Assembly (NCBI GenBank): GCA_902459845.2
Contig: CABPSV020000007.1
Span: forward strand, 35,001 to 60,751
Direction of reading: 5' to 3'
From: Hepatocystis sp. ex Piliocolobus tephrosceles
Taxonomy: Eukaryota > Apicomplexa > Aconoidasida > Haemosporida > Plasmodiidae
DNA: 25,751 nucleotides
Shown: positions 22,401 to 25,751 of the stretch, in pieces
Layout: every line of letters starts with the position of its first letter
Numbering within the stretch: position 1 is the stretch's first letter
Made by a program: the position numbers and the translations under genes
The notes under the pieces: generated by a model
Database searches by the model: none
What the model was told of the DNA's origin: nothing
What the model saw: only the letters and a program-made list of their open reading frames with translations

Positions 22401-22936
22401 GCATTATTAACATTTGCAGTATTAGTGGTTGTTTTTAAGTCTAATACATTGTTTTTCAACTTTTTATTTTGTATTTTCTTTTTTTTACCTTTTAAATTTA
22501 ATAACAGATTAGTATGAGGTTTTATATTTGTTATATATGTTTTTTTAAACACAATATTATAATTAATTCGATGTGCTGCTATAACTTGGTTCCTTTTCTT
22601 TTTACTTTTTGAAGTTCTTTCTAATAGGTTTGAATTTGTACTTTTTTTTTTTTCTAATGAATTTTTTCTTTTTACTTTCTTTTCACCTTCTGAATTAATT
22701 ATATTTTTCTTTGGATGTAAAAATTTGTAGTTTATTTTATAATCTTTTAAAAACTTTCGAGCTTTTATTATTTCCTTTTTGTATCTTGATATTTCTGTGC
22801 AGTATGGAGTAACTCTATTCGCTATAACTTTGATTTTTTCCCTATATTTTTTAAATAATACCTTGCTAATTTTTGAGTTATTTCTATGCTTTGTTTTTTC
22901 AGTTGTGTTTTCTGTTAAAACATGCATGGTTGTCAT
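16496..22936 (-). CDS. INCENP-like protein with internal IN-box; Asn-rich, 2146 residues
   Basis: Single open frame from the ATG complementary to 22934-22936 to TAA at 16496-16498; a second in-frame ATG is codon 4. Residues 1-75 are basic and helical-looking. Most of the chain is Asn/Ser/Lys/Asp low complexity with several tandem repeats. A conserved-looking block starts near M1103 (MGTDEDDLLLEER) and a second spans about 1400-1640. In the second, W1445 is followed at 20-35 residues by NPFTIFG (1462-1468) and LDFDEVF (1474-1480), then SRKSHS (1493-1498). This spacing and these residues match the IN-box of INCENP: conserved Trp, Gln and Pro, (I/L)FG, acidic LDxxxIF and a basic Ser/Thr motif. 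In the chromosomal passenger complex the IN-box binds and activates Aurora B; Plasmodium has Aurora-related kinases and would use it in mitosis. Further points are a Trp-rich conserved segment (about 1510-1610), a Lys/Arg cluster (about 1664-1694) likely to act as nuclear import signal, and an Asn/Ser/Gly-rich tail. The IN-box being 650 residues from the C-terminus is unusual. The assignment was made by eye. Confidence 0.75.
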   Translation of the reverse strand: MTTMHVLTENTTEKTKHRNNSKISKVLFKKYREKIKVIANRVTPYCTEISRYKKEIIKARKFLKDYKINYKFLHPKKNIINSEGEKKVKRKNSLEKKKSTNSNLLERTSKSKKKRNQVIAAHRINYNIVFKKTYITNIKPHTNLLLNLKGKKKKIQNKKLKNNVLDLKTTTNTANVNNATVLENFKCSLNKRKKRKSDDLYKLNNSTISSSNFRQNKNYDLSNHNNIIKNDNEFDNKKLSINSSNKFGNNNNILSSQAFNRSSNSNDSFYNLSVNDLIKKKGSSFVNNCCEHRLTNSLVDSLVSLSNKLNEHNGKIKIIPEYNENASNNVNKTVYNNNQFNNYISFNVDNNKTKKKNNDDEQCKIGLYNNIHNNLYFQNIFNNRKKSYKNSNNCYNINNYYSDYGVHYNNKVIYNNYVKNRYKYLCNRRGKNTRNNNNSYDSSSSSSSHSNHHYSNNNNRNLNNRFSYNILINRYNKINSSDKDNINNLHKKHVSDIYNKKFYCTNSLHNVKNCQTTFIGSKRHSFTEKSLHFNDKLKNDIILKTNSSTENYIQSKEKNKNNKTKKNDLKKNDKYKILSENLSFLNSSNFYEYAFNKKCIDSNKIVINSTNSNSNKIIGNDRKTYSNINNVSLHVDNSNHMFEHSGYRINNPKLSFNSIRSNSICSNSICSNSIRSNSIRSNSINSNDISCSNNGEYNYIASITSDVNEKNIISSVHNKHNCLDRENIKRNDSLFSETEEQHNDILYSSNNSISNCISNCMRNSYPNYDKKYDKKYDKKYDNNYDNNYDKFNNIVIKNSYSNLLNNSCNSDSIGINASDNVNYSFNKNNKKASSICVLLDRKTNNDTYINDKNKKNIFINSTPLQNSIKKNHYNFVYNNESVYYSSSDRYNNTNQQDYTKKDYTKKDYTKKDYTKHDYTKHDYTKHDYTKHDYTKHDYTKHDYTKHDYTKQDYTKQIYIQKSNLSELKSLRSSINTFSSFDLNKTPLLSNIENNIYNYQNNYSNFLSTDINSFKIFKTHNHKEINPLLYNSNNNSNNNSNNNSNNSNNNSNNNSNNSNNKDNNSSNNSSLVLNGDHNLHGKDLNLIKENNKSYISLLKKKFKMGTDEDDLLLEERLMKAINENPVQFRTAEECERYCNDSKILNPERKQIEAKMLGERFFHTAHEPYTTVIGNSSFSNYEHTTIIPEYGNSRYITDNNSGGGGYNTMMYNNTNYHENVNMYHNNEYRTVVCNTGNSTFNENTNYINTINNEYYYNNNRDNNYDYNDDQQYSNDIFIKYYKKYIQSDMDRNNGKQLNYTDCYDFKNTSLLKGSSKEDLDDDLSSGDDLKNDDSDTDFKLLKDSMNSFDNLESTEKKYEEILRDFNGKIPLLHKILKPLPAKNRSNNFDICLYLLQKHGGDLNNEENICILRDKAIVEHSSIYDTKINRIKSNITNVTNIKLSHPKWHNKKKIFERLKEQSCYNPFTIFGSAPTLLDFDEVFDKDVYNKFVSKNSRKSHSLLRVLAKQKLIHNLNDKITDQEWPQVHSYLKKRWSKETNIELNWACDPLLYEELEWYLSTNNEYINMTDKVADIEVCYCPTLDPSSYYAWNDSRVIYTNLCYNKSNDETGGDNNNNNNNNSFTNINNDASNNGRNMLTRIGFGTPLKNMGKQMTFKKRASGCEHLLFQQNLIKQKKRSKKKKKLLKKRKLLRERQLKAGLLKNDNNENIKGNNIDNMGEGDNNDNKNMYSGIIDSDRLNSGLGSGMFTGIDGDNMLYSPDNSDINSFYSKDNYTINNDNMDNIYNKENNNSHIFYPNLLVTKRKKSNYYYNRFDDIDTINSSIPMMSVNTSLYRNNIDNRYNCNNTAYDFIKNKDNTLKLFSSPKKTKKKNSYKNSVNNLDNYYLSSPLSSYKNTYKAADSKNINFTNFDFKDSTDGNNNGCSKKKGKAKGKGKIKGGIWDSYYNTDLLSILDNVKNKIGINKKGIYNTNKNNIFDISDFTKKDFLKMSAKIQNKNNNAHETKNNANKKNMFNSNNYSSGNNNSSDNNRGNNDSDNNNNSGNNVTGYFEDDNFNKNNLTEINYYDTNQMKMTSTSSEIMRNESTNNFTFFDKIVSKVNMTEPTVNTNNTVRDFMPEKNILKLTQQNIDKKNILEKQVIKSNTSFYQNQ
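19738..19850 (-). repeat. Asn/Ser codon repeat in the INCENP-like gene
   Basis: Encodes runs of NNNS and NNS (about residues 1030-1066) using alternating AAT, AAC and AGT codons. On the plus strand this appears as a CTGTTGTTATTA-type repeat, which gives false poly-Leu frames. Confidence 0.85.
20069..20248 (-). repeat. 15-bp coding minisatellite, 12 copies of DYTK(K/H/Q)
   Basis: Twelve units of exactly 15 bp encode DYTKK three times, DYTKH seven times and DYTKQ twice (residues 897-956). The variants are grouped in order, so the array grew by local duplication in blocks. Because 15 is a multiple of three, all copies keep the frame. The unit is hydrophilic and charged, with a Thr and a Tyr in every copy. 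This array is more regular than the other low-complexity parts of the gene. Confidence 0.95.
20570..20635 (-). repeat. 12-bp coding repeat, YDKK/YDNN units
   Basis: GTCATA recurs at exact 12-bp spacing (20570, 20582, 20594, 20606, 20618, 20630), encoding tetrapeptides of the form YDKK or YDNN in the INCENP-like protein (about residues 768-790). Confidence 0.9.
20876..20965 (-). repeat. 15-bp coding repeat, SNSI(R/C/N) units
   Basis: Six units of 15 bp (ATTACTACGTATACT-type on the plus strand) encode SNSI followed by Arg, Cys or Asn, residues 658-687 of the INCENP-like protein. Confidence 0.9.
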
Positions 22937-22959
22937 TTTTATATATATATAAATATATA

Positions 22960-23054
22960 GACATATATATAGACATATATACAGGCATATATATAGGCAT
23001 ATATATAGGCATATATATAGACATATATATAGACATATATATAGACATATATAG
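22960..23054. repeat. 12-bp minisatellite upstream of the INCENP-like start
   Basis: Eight units of GACATATATATA or GGCATATATATA (starts 22960, 22972, 22984, 22996, 23008, 23020, 23032, 23044) begin 24 bp upstream of the ATG on the minus strand, probably in the 5' UTR or core promoter. Confidence 0.9.
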
Positions 23055-23651
23055 TTATTTATAAAATTGTTGTTATATTGTGCAGCTTTTTATAAGTATA
23101 TTTTATTGCCTGTATATTTGCACACTTGCATATCCGTACATCCGCACATGTGCATATGTATTTAATATATATATATATATATATGTATGTGCTTATTCAT
23201 GTGTCTAAATATATGAAAAATTGCGGATGCCCTCAACTTTTATCCATCTTTTACAGTATTATATCCTATCTTTAAACATGTGCATAATATTCTGGCATAT
23301 AATTAAATTATACATATAGATTACCTCTTTTATATAAAATGATATTTATCTACTCCTATTTTTTTTTTTTTTTTTATAATCTTCTTTAAGTTTTACCGTT
23401 ATTTTTTTTCTTTTTCACTTTTTATAAAAAAGTTATGAGAATATGATACGTTTATGTATTGTATATATTAATAAGTAAAAAAAAAAATAAATAAATAATA
23501 ATAAAATCAGTTATATTTAATGTATGAACAAGAGATTATATATGTATATAAATATATATATGTAATAAAAAACAAAATTTAATTATCTAACTTTTAACTA
23601 AAAAGACTCTATAAATATATATAAAAGTGAATATATATATATATGCTATTA

Positions 23652-23653
<2 letters not shown>

Positions 23654-23745
<92 letters not shown>
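23654..23745. repeat. 92-nt uninterrupted poly(dT)
   Basis: A run of 92 T ends 24 bp before the ATG of the membrane-protein gene. If transcription starts upstream of it, the mRNA would carry an oligo-U tract directly before its start codon. The run length is probably approximate and may vary between isolates. Confidence 0.9.
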
Positions 23746-23747
<2 letters not shown>

Positions 23748-23769
23748 TCCTCTATTCTATTAAAAAAAA

Positions 23770-25343
23770 ATGTCATTAAAAATTAAAACTCGTTTTAAAG
23801 AGTTGAATAAAACATCAATAAATGAAAACTATAAAAAAAAAAAAAATACTCAAGATGTTGAGCGTATTGACACAATAAAAATTTTAAGTGATGATTTAAT
23901 GTCAAGTAATGATTCTTATTTAAACAACCAAAATTTAAAAATGTCAAATAAAAAAATAAGTGGAAAAGAAATAGAAAAAGAAAAGAAAACAGTTTTTAAA
24001 GAAAATAAAAATAAAACAATACAAGATGAAAATAAAAAATCAATAAAGTACCAATCTAACATTCCACAAATTTATGAAACATATGATTCAAATTCTAGAG
24101 ATATATTAGAAACCGAAAATAATATTCAAAATGAAAAAAAATCAAATTTGTTTTCAAATATTGCAGCTATATTTTATATAATATTAGCAATTGGTGAGCT
24201 TACAAAAACGAAAAAAAAAAATATCATATACTTTTTAATATATAATTTATACATTTATACACATTATTTTATAACAAAAATCATATGGATATAATACATA
24301 AGTTAATAAATTTTATTAACACATTTTTATTATTATTACTTTTAAAATCAAAATATTTAATATCATTTTAAATTAAGCAATAAAAAAAAAAAAAAAAAAA
24401 AAAACACATACACACATATATATATATATATATATAAGCTATAATTTTACTCTTTCTATTTTTTTTTTTTTATTTTTTTTTTTTATTGCTTTGCTTTAGT
24501 TATAATATTACATTTACACTTAAAAGAAGATCATATAATAATTAAATCTATCAGCTCAATGAAACTAAAATTTGTTTATATAATAAAAAATATACCTATT
24601 TTTAGAAATTTAGTGAAAACTGTAGCAATAACGGTATGATTTATTATAAATATATGTATATGTGTGTTGTATGTATGTAGGTTTCTATATTTTTACACGT
24701 AACAAAGTGTATAGATAAAAAAAAAATAAAAAAAAAAATAAAAATACGTTCTGAATTGTATATACATGTAAGTATAAAAGACAAGTGTATGTGTCGCTTG
24801 ACACATATAAGTTTGGTATATATATGTCATACTTATACATATATATATATATATATATGTGCCCCATTTATCACTTGTACAACATTACTTTTATTTCCTT
24901 CTCAGAATGAAAAAATTAATACCTTTTTAGTTTCATTAATAAAAAATTCTAATTTAAGTCGACCATATTTAGAAGCACTTCAAGGATTAAATACCGAATT
25001 TTCTATTTTGTTTATTATATTAATTATTATTTTTTTCACAGGAACATTTTTATTACATATTATATATGAATTTTTGAATATAAAAAGTGAAACATTTAAT
25101 ACAGTAAAACGAACTAATGTTTTTGTTACTAATAAAATGACTTTAGAAGAATATGAAGATAAATCCTTTACATATGCCGAATTAGCTAAATTACATGAAG
25201 ATAAAGATTATATTTGTTTAAAAAATAAAAGAGCTGGGCAAGGTATTGATTCATGGAATTGGCAAGTAAGGAAATTTAATAAAAAAACAAATGACATAGA
25301 CATATGTAGTGATATTGAGTTTTCTGACAATGATGATAACTAA
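23770..25343 (+). CDS. Three-exon two-pass membrane protein, function unknown
   Basis: I reconstruct a 331-residue protein from exons 23770-24193, 24500-24633 and 24906-25343. Donors are GTGAGC and GTATGA, acceptors CTTTAG and TCTCAG, and phases 1 and 0 agree, with no stop in the spliced frame. Residues 1-125 are Lys/Asn/Glu-rich and probably cytosolic. The first membrane helix spans the exon 1/2 joint (FSNIAAIFYIILAI continuing into VIILHLHL, about 127-149), which itself supports the splice. A basic loop follows (KSISSMKLKFVYIIKNIPIF), then a second helix (FSILFIILIIIFFTGTFLLHII, about 218-239). The C-terminal domain of about 90 residues contains MTLEEYEDKSFTYAELAKLHEDKDY and GQGIDSWNWQVRKF and ends in an acidic tail (SDIEFSDNDDN). 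I recognise no family. Reading through intron 1 would give a truncated 174-residue form. The start is the first ATG after the poly(dT) run. Confidence 0.75.
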
Positions 25344-25751
25344 GTTTTATTTTTTTTTTTTTTTTACTCTTATTAACGCCATTATATAATAACACCTACA
25401 TAAATATATACATATATATACATATATATATCCTTAATTATATGTACCTATACGTATATAAAGGTTTATATAATATATATGTATATACAACATACTACTT
25501 AGAGCTGTTTCCTTTTTTTTTTTTTTTTTTTTATTATTTTTCCTTTACGCTTTTATTTGTTAAATCTTTTATGTTATTATTTTATATTTTACTATTATAA
25601 GTTTTTAAATGCCACTTTTGTTTCTCATATGTTTACATAAATATCCACATATATATATTTTTTAATAAAATAAAAAATTGACGGTGTCTATGCTTATATG
25701 CATATATATGTATGCATATATACATAGGTATATGTATATGTATATGTATAT
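25344..25751. other. Downstream flank at the right window edge
   Basis: AT-rich sequence with two T runs (near 25350-25365 and 25513-25532) and many ATATGTAT/CATATATA words near the end. It should hold the 3' UTR of the membrane-protein gene. No gene is visible. Confidence 0.5.

Larger units (their letters stand above)
22937..23769. promoter_or_regulatory. Divergent promoter region between the INCENP-like and membrane-protein genes
   Basis: 833 bp separate the two start codons, so both promoters and 5' UTRs must share it unless UTRs overlap. It contains the 12-bp minisatellite next to the INCENP-like start, a TA patch at 23165-23184, a T run near 23360 and the 92-nt T run next to the plus-strand start. 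No known transcription factor motif was assigned. Confidence 0.55.

Noticed and set aside
23770..24294. 174-residue intronless version of the membrane-protein gene
   Set aside because: After residue 141 the frame becomes Lys/Tyr/Ile-rich intron sequence; a GTGAGC donor, an in-phase middle exon and a third exon give a longer, coherent protein.

Overview
The window is nuclear DNA from a malaria parasite (genus Plasmodium). The signs are an overall base composition of about 85% A+T or more, intergenic DNA full of long poly(dA)/poly(dT) runs and (TA)n tracts, coding DNA that is visibly less AT-rich, proteins with Asn/Lys/Asp low-complexity inserts, and short introns with GTAA/GTAT-type donors and T-rich acceptors. 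The composition fits the falciparum group (Laverania) or an avian Plasmodium. I cannot name the species from sequence alone. The order UPF3 - PRPP synthetase-like - small multi-exon gene - centromere - large Asn-rich protein fits what I remember of the P. falciparum chromosome 13 centromere, but this was not searched.

Layout from left to right: (1) 1-917, minus strand: N-terminal 305 residues of a UPF3 (Smg4/UPF3-domain) nonsense-mediated-decay protein, which runs off the left edge. (2) 918-4193: divergent intergenic region with an 18-bp tandem repeat, a GC-containing inverted repeat and a very long poly(dT) block. (3) 4194-5879, plus strand: a PRPP-synthetase family protein of 561 residues with a long N-terminal extension and a low-complexity insertion where the catalytic flexible loop should be. 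(4) 7212-8588, plus strand: a small six-exon gene (135 residues) reconstructed from splice sites, with weak resemblance to the Dpy-30 dimerisation fold. (5) 8589-16495: 7.9 kb with no supportable gene. At its heart, about 10610-11460, is a nearly pure A/T block that includes 217 bp with no G or C and a 43/39-bp tandem repeat. This is the candidate centromere. (6) 16496-22936, minus strand: a 2146-residue Asn-rich protein with an internal segment that reads as an INCENP IN-box, the Aurora-kinase-activating motif of the chromosomal passenger complex. (7) 22937-23769: divergent promoter region with a 12-bp minisatellite and a 92-nt poly(dT) run. (8) 23770-25343, plus strand: a three-exon gene for a two-pass membrane protein of unknown function. 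(9) 25344-25751: AT-rich downstream sequence.

The genes do not form one pathway: mRNA surveillance, nucleotide precursor metabolism, chromosome segregation and a membrane protein. The most notable points are the centromere-like block, the probable INCENP beside it, and a PRPP-synthetase paralogue that lacks parts of the usual catalytic apparatus.
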